Assembly (NCBI GenBank): GCA_025345505.1
Contig: JANVCC010000030.1
Location: 12,907,913 to 12,971,912 of the forward strand
Direction of reading: 5' to 3'
DNA: 64,000 nucleotides
Source of the DNA: Todiramphus chloris collaris
Lineage: Eukaryota > Chordata > Aves > Coraciiformes > Alcedinidae
Position numbers and translations under genes: made by a program. Positions within the stretch are counted from its first letter, which is position 1, and every line of letters begins with the position of its first letter. Below the pieces are notes generated by a model, which was not told the origin of the DNA, made no database searches, and saw nothing but the letters and a program-made list of their open reading frames with translations. This document shows, one piece after another, positions 1-12,067 of the stretch.

Positions 1-640
1 CTCCTGCGGGTAGGGGGTCGGCGGCTCCGCGCCCCTCACCTACCACCTCACCGCCGGCGCTCATGCCGCCCGCTGGGCCCGCCCCGCCCTGCCCTGCCCG
101 GTGCGGTACAGCAGCACGGTACGGCACAGACCGTACGGTGGGTGCCCGCCGCCGGTCCGAGAGAGGCTCGAGCACCGCCCCGGCCGCAGGGGCGGGACCA
201 CCTGGTGGCGGGGAAGGCGGGGGCGGGGCCTCGCGCCGGCCGCCCGGGGGGGTGGGGGGGAGACTCTACCGGCGCGGGGGGGGGCCGTGGACAGGGACGG
301 CCCCGGCTCCCGCCTCGCACAACCACCGGCACCGGGACAGCGCCGTGCGCCAGGGCTGGCTGCAGCAGTGTCCCGGCAACATCCTCGCTCCCGCCGCCCC
401 CCCTTGCCCCCCGGGTCCCCACGCCTCTTCCCGGCGTTGCCACCGCCCCCCGCTCTGCCCACCCTCAGCCCCGGTTTCTCGCAGCCCCCAAAACCACAAC
501 CGGATCCAGCGCCCGCCAGCCCCGGCCTCGCCCCTGCTCCGTGCCCCCTGAGGCAGCCGCGGCCCCCAGCGGGACGCGGCCCCAGCTCCGCACAGCCGCC
601 CCCCCCCCCGGTTCCGCCCCCACCCCCCAGAGCAGCCATT
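1..640. promoter_or_regulatory. CpG island at the left edge, probable promoter of the next gene to the left
   Basis: The sequence is very rich in G+C and CpG, with many GGGCGGG-type boxes, and it drops to ordinary composition after about 650. It lies beyond the poly(A) site of ABCF3, so it does not serve ABCF3. On the minus strand an ATG in good context (GGCGGCATGA, A at 64) opens a frame reading MSAGGEVVGEGRGAADPLPA to the window edge, with several possible GT donors inside. In human the next gene in the same direction after ABCF3 is VWA5B2, so a minus-strand promoter is expected here. I do not recognise the peptide as VWA5B2 or any other protein, so gene identity and start codon are unproven. 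Long open frames in this island on both strands are a by-product of G+C content. Confidence 0.5.
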
Positions 641-769
641 TAATTTGGCGAGACCCCTCGGGCCAGCGTCTCCCCCCAGTCCCCCAGCCGCCTCGTGCTC
701 AGGGCAGCAGCACTCAGCCCGTGCGTCCCGTCCCCGTGTCCCCCCCAGCGAAAGGAGAAGCGCTACACC

Positions 770-1550
770 CACTGCGTCCTGGGTTTATTTACACTGCAAC
801 CGCTGTGCAGGCGGGCAGGGACGGGGGCCGGGCCGCCCACCCCCAAGCAGCTCCCCCCAGGGCCGGTTTGGAGGAAAGGTGGGCAGCGGAGGGGGGGTGG
901 CACCAGCAGCGGTGGCGCGGGGAAGGGAGCTGGGCCCGGGCAGAGCCGGGCTCTGGCTCCTTCGGCACTACAAACGCAAGCCCCAGGGAAGGACAGAGCA
1001 AGCGAGCCCCAGGGCGTGGGGGCTGGGGGGAAGAGGCAAGGGGTCACTTATAGCAGCAAAGGCCTCGTTTTCCTCCAGGGACGGTGGCAGGTGATGGAGC
1101 CGGACTAGTGTTCAGCCAGTTTAAAAACAACAACAAAACAAAAAAACAAAACAGAAAAAAAGGCAGAAGGAGAAGCAAAAACCCATGGAGAACACCTCCT
1201 CTCCTGCCCTCCAGAGCATGGAGCTAACTGGCGGGGTCGGACGTGACACCTCCTTCCCAGTCTCAACAGAGCAGCTTCAGGCACAGACTTCCCTGTGTGC
1301 CCAGTGCCAGGCACATTCCCAGTCAGCAGCAGAGCCCTCAGCTTGACCCCGGCACTGGGCTCCTGCTCCCTCGCTGTCCCTCCACCCGGCCCCGGGAGGG
1401 GAGGGCAGTTCAGGTGGCAGTTGGATGGCATGGCTGACGGTCCATGCGGGCAGCAGCGTCCTCGGCGCTCTGCCAGGCACAGTTGGGATGGATGCCGAGG
1501 TGGCCAAGCTTCGTGCTCTGGCCCCTGGCACAGTCTGGCTCCCGCCTCCC
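770..1550 (-). other. ABCF3: ABCF3 3' untranslated region
   Basis: This is the stretch from the TAA stop at 1551-1553 to the AATAAA signal. It includes an A/C-rich low-complexity patch at 1124-1180 (plus strand) and no long frame related to a known protein. The 3' end is inferred from the poly(A) signal only. Confidence 0.7.
784..789 (-). terminator. ABCF3: Poly(A) signal of ABCF3
   Basis: Plus-strand TTTATT reads AATAAA on the minus strand. It is the only canonical signal I see downstream of the ABCF3 stop codon at 1551. Cleavage is expected 10-30 bases further, around 760-775, giving a 3'UTR of about 780 bases. Confidence 0.75.
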
Positions 1551-4500
1551 TTATAGGAAACCCTCCTTCCGGAATTGCTCCTTCAGGATGTCTCTGTACT
1601 GGTCAAAGCCGCCCTCGATGCGGGTCACGGTGGCGTTCTCGCACACCCACAGCTCCTGGCACACCAGGCGGATGAAGCGCTCGTCATGGGACACCAGAAT
1701 TACACCGCCCTGCCAATGCACAAGTGGGGGAAAAAGGAAATGTAGCGGGGCACAACTCAGGGTCCGGCCCTGATGACAAGGAGATCCTACGCCCCTGTCC
1801 AGGCCACACCCAGGACTTCAGGTTTCCACCTGCTCCAGGGAAAGGGGAATGGTGTTTCACCGGCAGGGACCTAATCCCAGGCTTCCCTTCCTTCAGGGGG
1901 ACAGACAGGTCCCACACAGAGGAGGCAGGTGCCTCTGTGACGTATTCAGCCTCCCCTCACAGAAGGCAAGCGCAGGGTTTGGTACTGTCTCTCCAGGTCT
2001 CTGACAACTTCAAGGATGGAGGTGACTCCACTTCCAGGTGGAGCCAATGACAGTTAAAAGGTCACAGGGAAGGCCCCGAGCAAGCCCAGTTAAGCTTTTC
2101 GTTCACAGGAAAACTGCCCCAACCCAAGCAATTATAAACCAGTGAGAACCATGTTGAGCACAGCAGTATCTGGAGGCTGAGTCTTTGGAGCTCAGCTCCA
2201 AATGTGCTTAAGAAAGATCCAAGTGGCCCCAAGGTGGGGCCAAGTCCACATGCAACACATGAGAAGTCACAGGGTGTAGGTTACTGGTCAAGATGGGAGA
2301 CATGGTGCTCTCTGGCCTGCTGTTGCAGTCACCACTAGCCAAAGCCAGAAAGTGAAACAAGCCACCAGGATGGGTGGCTAAGGCAGAAATGTCACTGACT
2401 TCCCAAATTCTGTCCTAGATTTGAAGCCACCACTAGTATTTGACCATCCACCTCTGTCTGAGATAGCAAGTAATTTGAGATGGAGGCTGTAGGAAGCATT
2501 AGAAAAATGGGAGATCTTGCCAAAGGAACCTTACCCGGAACTTATTCAGTGCCTTTGCCAGTGCCTCGATGGTCTCCATGTCCAGGTGATTTGTTGGCTC
2601 ATCCAGGATGTAGAAGTTTGGACTGGAAGAGAAGACAGCTCTGAGCATGCACTGGAAGAGGCCCGGGGTTGGGTCTGCACCCCATTGCATTGCAGCAACC
2701 TCTACCAGGCTGCTGCTTTTGCCACTTAGAGCCACAGCCATTGGCATGTGGATTAAGTTGTGCCAGGGGAGGTTTAGGTTGGATATTAAGAAGAATTTCT
2801 TCACCAAAAGGGTTGTTAAGCCCTAGAACAGGCTGCCCAGGGAAGTGGTGGTCACCAGCCCTGGAAGTATTTAAAAGGGATGTAGCTATGGTGCTGAGGG
2901 ACATGGTTTAGTGGTGGACCTGTCAGTGCTGGGTTAACGGTTGGACTTGATGATCTTCAAGGTCTCTTCTGACCAAAACAATTCTATGATTCTATGTGAC
3001 TGGCCCAAAGATCAGCATTGCCCAGCTACAGGGACACCTCTTATCTCTGTGAGCCCAAAGCAGCAGGAGGAAGCCACCTGCCTCTTTCTACACAGTCTGC
3101 CCAGGGTGACAACCTCCCTCCCCACAAAAGTCCCACGGACAAGGCTTCCACAGGGCAGTGGGAATACCCTGGAAGGTCACCTTCCTCCCGGTGAAGGAGG
3201 CTCCAGGGATGGAGCCATGCAAAAATTAACATCATCTGGGAGAAAATTACCAGGACATCGTCATCTGGGCAAAGGCCACACGACTCTTCTGACCTCCAGA
3301 CAGGCTGGCCACGGGACGCACGGCCAGCTCCCCTGAGACGCCGTAGCTCCCCAGCTGATGCCGGTACTCCTCCTCTGTCTTCCCTGTGGGAGAGCATCAC
3401 AGAACAGCTATGGCACACGCGGTGTGATGCAGGGCCCTTGGCCACGACTGACACCAAGTGATGCTGCCCCCAAAGCCGTGGAGAAGGGAGACAGAGGTTC
3501 TGGCAGCTGGGTAAGGGGGAGCTGGTGGTCATTGTGTGCCCAGCAGGAAAGCGGGTCACCTGCCCCCAAAACACAGCCATGGTGGAGCACCACCCCAAGG
3601 TCTGCAGACTGCCAGCTCCCCCCCGCTTCTCCTGGCTGGTGTCCTGACCCTGGCTGGATGTGGGGAGTTCACCCAGAGCAGGCAGTGACATGACAAAGCC
3701 TCTGACCTGGGCCACAGAACAAATCAGTGCTGCTCCATGCGTGGCAAAGGAGACCTCAATGGCCCCGATCTCCTGGGATCTCCAAAACTCACCTGGGAAT
3801 TTTCTTGCCAGTAACTCTACAGCACTGATGTTCAAGTCCAGTTGATCTACGTGGTGCTGGCTAAAATAACCGATCTTCAGGTTTCTGCAGAATGAGAAGA
3901 GAGATCAGGAGCTGGTCCCAGGCCCTGCAACCACAGTGCTCACAACCGCAGCTACAGGAAGGGGGCATATGTCTGAGTGTACAGGATCCATTCCCATCTC
4001 TCAGGCAGCCATCACTCCAAAGCACAGCCCAGAAGCCCTCCAGCTGCACCACTCCTCCCAGTCCCCCAGCCCTTCCTACCAGGTACCTGTGAGCATGTCT
4101 GATCCCGCTGACTGGTGCCAGCTCCCCCATTAAGATCTTTAGCATGGTCGACTTGCCAGCTCCGTTTTCCCCAACCTAGAGAAGCAGCAGCAGCATTGGA
4201 GAACGTGAAACCCATGAAGGTACTTTGGAGGGGGGGAGTGATCAGGGATTTCAGCTCTGTTGGATGATCACGCAGCAGAAGGGAGCAGGATGAGAGTCTA
4301 ACCAGTGACTCCAGCTACCTGGAAGCTGTTTTTCTGTCCCTGATGAGCAGCAGTACTAGATGTTCCCTCCCCAACCCTTGAGCCCAAGGATGACCTGGTC
4401 CCAGCCTCATCTGCAAGCACAGTGTCTGTACTGCCCCACCCAACGCAACAGAAGCTCCCACTACACACTGCTGTTGTCTGATAACAGGGAGTTAGTTACA

Positions 4501-7500
4501 GAGAAGATGGACCCAGTCTCTTCTCAGAGGCACCTGGTGAAAGGATGTAGGGCAACAGGCACAAGTCACAAATTCTGACTGGTATTAGGAAAAATGTACC
4601 AGTGTTCCTCAAAATGAGGATAATCAAATGCTGCAATGGGAACCAAAGGAGTAGGAGAAATAGTCCTCCCCAGAGATCCCAGAATTCAACTGGACAAGAA
4701 CCTGAGCAACCTGACCTAACATCAAAGCTGGCCCTGCTTTGAGCAGGAACCTCCCAAGGTTCCCTCATAGCCACTGTTGTTCTGCAGTCCCACCTACCAC
4801 ACAGATGCGGGACTCCAGGTCAGCAGAGACAGACAGGGAACAAAAGATGTAGTGACTTGGGTCATAATAGAAGTCTACTTCGTCCAGCTGCAGGATCGGG
4901 GGGGAGAACTTCTCAAAGCCATCGGGGAACCTGGGAAGGCAGGAAGAGGTGAGAGAAGGCCAGGAAGTTCAGAGACCCTGCTCCTAGCCCCACAGGACAA
5001 CCTCTGCAGCCCCCAGGTGGCAAGGGGGGCTCCCAGCCACGCAAGGCCTCTGGGAAGGATGGTCACAAGAAGGGGACATGGATCTGCAGCCTTGGGCCCA
5101 GGAGGGAACCCATCCTGAATGTGTGAGCCTGTCTGGGCTGGCCCGCAAAAAGGGGTGGTTGTTCCAGCTGGGACAGGAGCCAGTAGGAGCTCATGTCAGA
5201 AATGGAACCAGGCAGCCTCCAAGCAAGAGCTCAGGGGACACTTACTTCATGATCACCTCAGACTCCTTGTCCACAGGTTTCAGCTCTGGCCTGCAAGAAG
5301 AGGAGATGCATAACCAAGGTGCCTGGGTGTCTGCTCCCACACCAGAAGCCCAGATAGAGTCTTAGCTCTGTGACACCCCACCCTAGCCAAAGCCTCTGGA
5401 CCAGAGATGGAGCACTCAAAGCCCAAACCATCCCCTGTATCTCCCAGGCAAGCTGGCGACCTCTGTTTCTTCCTGAGAGCCCTCCAGAGAGAAGCAGGGT
5501 GGGCACTCACAGCTTCTCCAACAGTTTGAGCTTGCTCTGCACTTGGGACGCCCGGTTGGCATTGTAGCGAAAGCGGTCGATGAAAACCTACAAGACAGAA
5601 AAGCATCAGAGAGCCCTCAGCCTCAGCCACCCCACTCTGCTGCCAAACTTCCTGCAACAATACAGCCACATCCACGGGTCTAAAGCATGCAGAATGGGAC
5701 AAGGCTGGGAGACAAGCACTACTGGCTTCTTCCAGTACCTGGATGTGCTCGCGGTACTGCTGCTGGGCTTCATACTCTCGCTGCTGGTTCTTCAGCCGCT
5801 CCTCCTTGATCTTCATGAAGTTCTCAAAGTCCCCACGGTACATGTCCAGCCGCTGCGAGTGTAGGTGGATGATGTCTGTGGCTACCGCATTCAAGAAGTT
5901 CCTATCATGGGACACCACGAGGATGGTGGACTGCCAGGTCTGGAGGAGACAGCAAGAAGGAGCATCATAAAGCAGACCGCAGGGCTTGGTCCCACCGCCT
6001 AGTGAGGTGGGACACCAGCCTACAGAACACCTCCACCCCTTGCCCTCAGTCTGTCTTGGGGCATCCTGCCACCCCCTACCTGCAGGTAGCTCTCCAGCCA
6101 TAAAATGGCCCTCACGTCCAGCATGTTTGTTGGCTCTGAGGGAAGGGAAATAGGCAGTGAGGTCAGGAGGGTTGAGGATGGCTGGATCATGTGTTTTTTA
6201 CAGAGGAAAGGCTAGTGATCAGCGTTGTCAAGGAAGAGATGATGCGTGGGGGCCTTCTCCTCAACAGCTGAGGGGACTCGCACACGTAGGGTGTGATGGG
6301 GTCCAGGCACAGGGCCCAAGGCTCAGCCAGGGATGCTCCCCCAACTCTATACCAGTACCCAGACTCGGATGCCCAGCAGCAGCATCTCACACAGACCCCT
6401 GACCCAAGGTGAGCACCTCCTAGCCCCAGGGTCACCCCCTGTGGTGAAGGGACTCCCCAGAGCACATCACGGAGACAGGTGAGGGAAAGGGACTGCTTAG
6501 GGCAGGACGACACGCAGACCACCCAGCTGGGGCACAGGACAGAGCTCTGCTGAGTGCAGACTTCCCCTCACCACCGCCAGCCCTGCCCACTGCTCCAGGG
6601 GAGCAGTGCCAGCCCAGCCCTGTCACAGGGCTATTTTGAGCAGGCAGCTAAAGGCCACGGTGCGTTCCCAACCCCAGCAAGGGCACAGCAGGCCCAGCAG
6701 TGTCGCTGCAGGGGACTGACAGTATCAGCTTACCATCCAGCAGAAGGAGATCTGGCCTAGGAGAAAAAAAGACATGGGTATCAGAAGCAAAAAGAGCACA
6801 GGGTCAGTGCAGAGCACATTTCACCACACACACATTGCTCTCCACCCCGAGAGCCTGAGTCATGAGGAACCCCCAGCTGCACCCCTGCACCTTGCAGCAC
6901 AGACAGCAAGGAGGGTTAACCCCATAGCATGAAGGCCTGGACACTAACCTGGCAAACAGGGCTCTGGCTAAGGCCAGTCTCATTCTCCAGCCACCGGAAA
7001 ACTCTCTGAGAAGAGAAGAGGTTGCAGAGTGGGGTTACTGTTTAATGCAGAACAACTCTGCATTTGCTTCCCAGCTCCCCTGCGGCCCTTTCGGCTCCGC
7101 TGCCACCCAGAGACAGCTTGTCCCTGCAGAGATCTCGGGCACAGCACAAGATCTGCAGCGCAGCAGGCAGGTGGCTTGGCACCCCCCCAGGCAAGAGACC
7201 ACATCAGACAGGCAGGAATAGACCCTGTCTCTCTGGGGGCTTGCTATGAGCAACATTCCTCAGACCCATTTCTGACTTGATGCCCAGAGCTCAGGGACTT
7301 ACTTGGTTGTCTGTTGTTGCATCTTTGCATTAAAGCCCAGCCCAGCGAGAATGACAGATGCCCTGGGGAAGAGGGGAGAGAACTGGAATCCAGCTGTGGC
7401 ATCTGATGGCAGAGCACAGTCCAAGGTTTCAGACCCATGGCCACTAAGGAGACTCTGCTGCATGGTTTAAACCCGTTCTAGTGCAGAAAAACTTCCTGCA

Positions 7501-10500
7501 CACTCAAGAGTGGTGCTTGTCTGGGAAACACAGCCCAGCGAGGCACAGCATCCACAAAGTCCCAGGAGATCTGCAAGAAGCCTTCAGGTCTTTGACCAAG
7601 AAGACAGTCACTACCACCAACATCCCAGAAACGTTCCCCAGATACCAGGAATATGGGGAGGTCCAAGAAGAGCAGCAGAAACAATGTAAGCTATTTGGGA
7701 CAAAAAAAAATCCCTCCAGCTTTGGAGGAAAGCTCAACTACTAACCCAGCAGAGCTGTGGTAGAAGAAGAGACAAGAAAAGCAGTAGGGAGAGTCACCTG
7801 TCCCCACGTGCTGGATCCCAGGGCCACAGCATCACCCTTCCATGCCCCAAACAACCGCCCAGCTCTGGCTGTGCAAACAGACAGGTCCGTCTCACCTCGC
7901 TGGGGCCTTGTCCGCCTCAATCTCCTCCAGCTTTGCGTAGATCTCCGATAGCCTGGCACCTTCTGTTCCTTCTCCCCTGGAGACAAAGAGGAGTGCCTGG
8001 GACTGACCACTGCTGGGGGGAGGCTGATCTGCCCAAGCAGGACTAAGGTGGGCAAGACAGAGCCCAGCCGGAGCCCTTCCTTTGAAGTGAAAGACCTAAG
8101 AATGAGACCTCGTGGTCAAGAGGACATAGAAGGGCTGGAAACTCGGCAGCAACCTCTCACCTGCCGGCGTTAACCTTGGCCGTCAGATCCCTCTCCTCCC
8201 TCAGCAGGCTCTCACGAGTGGTGTCACACTCCAGCACGCTCTGCAGCGCTGGGGTCTCATCCCCTGCCACCTCCTGCTCCACGTGGAGGATGCTGATGTG
8301 CGAGGGGATGCGCAGGCTCCGGCTGGCGATCATCTTCAACAGCGTGGTCTTCCCCAGCCCATTCCTGCCCACCAGCCCGTAGCGCCGCCCAAACGCCAGG
8401 TTCAGGTCTGCTCCCGCCAGTAGGACACTAAAGCACAAGGGCAGGCAGGTACCTGGTCAGACTGCCCCACAAAGAGGGAGATAACTGGCAGCTGCCTGCC
8501 CCCACAGTATTTCAGGCTGTGCTGGAGCCAAGCAACCATCACAGACTTCTCCTGCCCAAAGCCAACAGGGTCAGGTGCCCACCTTGCTTTCCGATCTTTC
8601 TCATGCTCTCTGTAATATCACAGCCACTCTCCAATCCAGTCTCAATCCCCCATGGTCCAAAACCCCAGCCAGCATCTGCCCCACCTCCCCACCTGCACTC
8701 ACCGCTCACCGAAGGACACATCGAAGTTCTCGATGCGCACATCATACGACTTGTTCTTGCCTGATGACTCCATGCGAGTCTCCTTCTTGCTGGCAGCTTG
8801 GCTGGCAGATGCCTCCTCAAGAACCCTGTGAGCAAGGAGAAGACAGAGAAGGGGACTCAACAGGAAAGCTCTGGTACAGCCAGATCCCAGCCACGCTCAG
8901 CAGAATGGGGTGGGCATGTTCGAGGTGCTCTCCATACTCACAGAGGGCCAGATGACTTCAGGGAATCCCGCTCCATCCTCTTGTCCTGCTTGGCTTTCAG
9001 CCTGGCTTCTGCCTTCTCCAGTTTCTTGGCATTCACCACCTGGGGCACAGAACAGAGAGTTTGAAGAAGAGAGCACATCTTCAGCAAAAGACTGAACAGC
9101 CCAGCTCCAGCAGAAAAGTGATTAATCAACCCCTCGCGTCCGGAAGGAAAGGAGGGGAGGCAGGAGGGAGGTAGGACAGGGGAGCTGCGACAGATTGAAT
9201 CACATTTTGAGGAAGCTAATCAGGCCAGGAAGTCACTGCAGGGATGACGTTCTAAATCAAATGCTCATACACAACAGTTCTGCCTCGGTGAGGCAAAGTG
9301 TTTGGCCGACCCTAACGTACGGCCCGTTTCTGTAGTTACAGGGATCTGGGTCAGCCAAGTGACTTCCACAATAGCAACCCGAGACCCCAGTGCCACCTCT
9401 GTGACACCCTGCACCCACCCCCGCCCTGGATCACGAGGGGTTTCCCTTCCCGTTACACTTTTGCCAGCTTGGAACAAAGTCAGCTGACAGAGGATCAATC
9501 ACAACAGAGACAAAAAGGCATTCCATTAAACCTGAAGGCAAGAAGAAGCCAAGCTTTTTAACCTGGCCTCTGGTCTTGCCAAGCTCTCAGCCCTCTCCAG
9601 CTTATTCACCCATCCAGTGAAATATTTGTGGCTGACCAAGAACACTCAGAAATATTTCTCAGCAGCTCTGCAGCCACCCAAGCACGTTACAAACCCACAC
9701 ACTAGACTGAAGAGCGTCTTGTTACTGGAGCTGTGATCCCGCACCTATGGACAGACTGAGTCACTCTCTAAACTACACCGAGCTCCCTGAATCTCCCAGT
9801 AAGACATGTCCTCCAAAACTTGAGAGGCCTCCCAAGGCCTTCTCTGAATTGTCTCCAGTTTTTCTGAAGATCCTTTCTGAGTTGCGGACACAAGAGCCAG
9901 AGGGTGAACCCAACAGCAACAACTCTGACGCCAAAACCAGCAACAGCTGCCACCTTTCACTTGAGATGCCCATTCAGACACGCAGGATCACATTAGGTCT
10001 TGGCCTCCAAGCAAGAAGTTGGCATCCTCAACACCAGCCTGGCAGAGAGACAGCCCACCCTGTACAGCTATTGCTGTCCTTGCTTGGCAGACACACAACC
10101 TCACCTCACCTGTACTCAAACTTCAGCAGACCCGACGTGGAGGACAAGCCAGGTTGCTCCTGAGCGGTGATGCATTTCACCTGTAGAGATATTCCCACCT
10201 CCTCCAGTCACGGAGTGTAACTGCTTCCCAACTTCTCTGCTCTGGCTCCAGTTTCGCACAGCGTGACAAGTCACAGCCACCTCTAAAGCTGGGATCACAA
10301 CCTCCCTGCAGCAGCTCTCTGGAGAATGGCTGCTACCTGCTAAACCCCCACCTGTAAACATCCCAGCACGTAACCATCAGCCAGATTTTATTGCTCATTA
10401 AATACAGGAAGATGTCATCTCAGTACGTCCTATTTTCTCAACCAAAGGCCTTGCTGTATAAACCAGAAGTCCTTGTTGAACTCGGAGAAGCTCCACTCTG

Positions 10501-11809
10501 AGCACCACCACTGCATCAACCACGTGTAAGTTCATTAAGAAATTACAGCAGAACAGATCTTATTAATTTGACCAGCTCTTAACTCCTATCGAGCCTCTTT
10601 ACCAGACCGAGACCATGTCCCTGACAAGGAAGAGCAGCTGCCCCTGCATCTGTGTCCCTAACCAGGACGGCCGCCTGTCCTGATCGCTCTCTGAGGGTGA
10701 GGTGACCAGAGCAGGGCACCTGCAGCCCCTCGCGATGGTTGCTCCCAGCAGGTCTGCTGGCTCATGAATGCTGGCACAGCCCCCTGCTTACCGAGGTCTG
10801 GCCTCTCTTCAGCAGCAGCCCCGGCAGCAGGTCCACGCTGGCATCCGCTGCAACGAGACAGTTGAGTTGGTGAGCACGTGCTTCAGGGAGGCTCCACAAA
10901 ATGCTGCCCTAAGAGCTACCTGGGACCAGGCATGACTGTTCCCTCTCGCAGTGGGATGAGGAGGCCGAAGGGTGGCTGCTCTCCTCCTGCCCCAGCTCCC
11001 CCTGCAGTGGCTGGGCACTGCTGTCTGCAGTTCAGCAGCAGGCAGAGAAAGAGGGGCGAAGCCACAGGGAGGAACTGCTCCCCAGGGTAAGGCACAGACA
11101 GGCCTGACGCCCCATGCCCGTCCTCCCCACTGGCACCCCGATGGTGGGGCAGGAGCTGCAGGGGTGATGCACAGGGCTGGGGGTCCCTGCTGGCAGGTGC
11201 CACTCACCGTACCCATCGGTGATCTGGGAGAGCTGGATGGGGGCATCCAGCAGCACCTGGCTGCAGCGCTGGGCCCGGCCCTCGTCCCTGCGAGGAGGAG
11301 GAAGAGCGTGAGCAGGAGGAAGCCGCGGACGAGGAGGGCGCGGGGAGGGTGGCGCGACCCTTACAGCTGCAGGGTGTTGAAGAGCCGCTGGCAGATCTCC
11401 CGGATGGCGCCCTCGTCCTTGGCGTCCTGCGACACCTCGCGCAGCAGCTCCCCCACCGCCTCCTCCAGCTCGTCCACCGACTCGAAGTCGGAGCCGCCGT
11501 CGTGCAGGATCCCTGCGGGCACACGGCGCCGGGCGCTGCACACCCCTCTGCTCGCTGTCGCGACGGACGGCCGCCTGTCGCGATGCGGCCGACAGGTGGC
11601 ATCCGCGCGCTCCGCCGAACCCGCCCCCTCCCCGGCCCGTCGGGCGCGACCCTCCTGTCGCGACAGGGGGGGAAGAGGTGTCGCGACACGCGGCGAGGCG
11701 GGAGGCCGAACCGCGGGGAAGGCGGGCGCCGCTCACCCGTCACGTAAGCGAAGACCTCGCCGTCCAGGTCGGGGAACTCGCTGCGGAGGATGTCGGCGCA
11801 CGACGCCAT
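1551..11809 (-). CDS. ABCF3: ATP-binding cassette sub-family F member 3, 21 coding exons
   Basis: Soluble twin-NBD ABC protein of the ABCF/GCN20 family, with no membrane segments; mammalian ABCF3 is linked to antiviral and growth roles. Exons: 11809-11737, 11512-11365, 11287-11208, 10847-10792, 9039-8942, 8825-8703, 8427-8161, 7976-7896, 7362-7303, 7005-6949, 6756-6734, 6135-6080, 5939-5739, 5587-5511, 5290-5246, 4930-4798, 4175-4087, 3884-3793, 3383-3251, 2622-2535, 1709-1551. All have GT/AG borders and matching phases; the sum is 2139 nt, 712 residues (human 709). Start MASCADILRSEFPDLDG matches the family N-terminus. NBD1: Walker A GRNGLGKTT (exon 7), signature FSGGW (exon 10), Walker B LLLLDEPTN split over exons 11-12, H-loop VVSHD (exon 13). 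NBD2: GENGAGKST (exon 17), LSGGQ (exon 19), YILDEPTNHLD (exon 20), LVSHD (exon 21). Stop TAA at 1551-1553 follows KEGFL. Both ATPase sites look intact. Confidence 0.97.
1710..2534 (-). other. ABCF3: ABCF3 last intron
   Basis: An 825-base intron between exons 20 and 21, with donor GTAAGG and acceptor CAG on the minus strand. I see no repeat family, RNA gene or extra exon in it. The other ABCF3 introns over 300 bases (3251-2622, 4798-4175, 5246-4930, 6734-6135, 7896-7362, 10792-9039) also hold nothing I can name, except the CR1 copy in the 3250-2623 intron. Confidence 0.6.
2745..2996 (+). mobile_element. CR1 LINE, 5'-truncated 3' end
   Basis: This is a typical avian CR1 tail. It has the GTGCCAGGGGAGGTTTAGGT block, then GGCTGCCCAGGGAAGTGGT, then the GGTTGGACTTGATGATCTTC block, and ends in two ATTCTATG octamers (2981-2996), the diagnostic CR1 terminus. 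It lies in the intron between ABCF3 exons 19 and 20, antisense to the gene. Only the last 250 bases or so are present, as is usual for CR1, and the copy has mild decay. It carries no coding capacity. Confidence 0.93.
9040..10791 (-). other. ABCF3: ABCF3 intron 4
   Basis: The largest ABCF3 intron, 1752 bases. It has AT-richer sequence than its surroundings and no named repeat. A 23-base stretch at about 10665 resembles one in intron 1 (about 11566), sharing GGACGGCCGCCTGTC. No further exon is needed here, because exon 4 (ending ...GQTS) joins exon 5 (VVNAKK...) in phase. Confidence 0.6.
11556..11689. repeat. Cluster of TGTCGCGA(C/T) palindromic motifs in ABCF3 intron 1
   Basis: Four TCGCGA cores sit in 134 bases: 11556-11564, 11576-11584, 11655-11666 and 11678-11689. 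The last two are perfect 12-base palindromes, CTGTCGCGACAG and GTGTCGCGACAC. They lie 120-250 bases downstream of the ABCF3 start codon inside the CpG island. They could be binding sites for a CGCG-recognising factor, but the flanks differ from the TCTCGCGAGA motif. Confidence 0.75.
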
Positions 11810-12067
11810 GGCGGAGCCGGAGCGGGGTCCGGCCGCGGTGCGGTGCGGCACGGCCCGGTGCCGCCGCCCGCCCGGTGCCGCCGCCGCACGGAGCCCGGCA
11901 CGGCGGCAGAGGCGGAAGTGGACGGGGCGCGCGCGGGCGCCGCCGGGAAGGAGGCGGGCGGGCGCCATGCGCGCGCGGGAGCCGATGGGAAGTGGAGGCG
12001 GGGAGGCGGGGCCGGGAGCTGCCACGTGCGGCCGCCGGTCCCGGGGCCGCCGCGGGCGGGCAGGGGA

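Noticed and set aside
142-1053. Open frame of 303 codons on the plus strand
   Set aside because: Pro/Arg/Gly/Ala-rich product typical of G+C-rich sequence; no family motif. It overlaps the ABCF3 3'UTR end and the CpG island.
8539-8835. Open frame of 98 codons on the minus strand covering ABCF3 exon 6
   Set aside because: Wrong frame. The real exon 8825-8703 reads VLEEASASQAASKKETRMES and joins its neighbours in phase.
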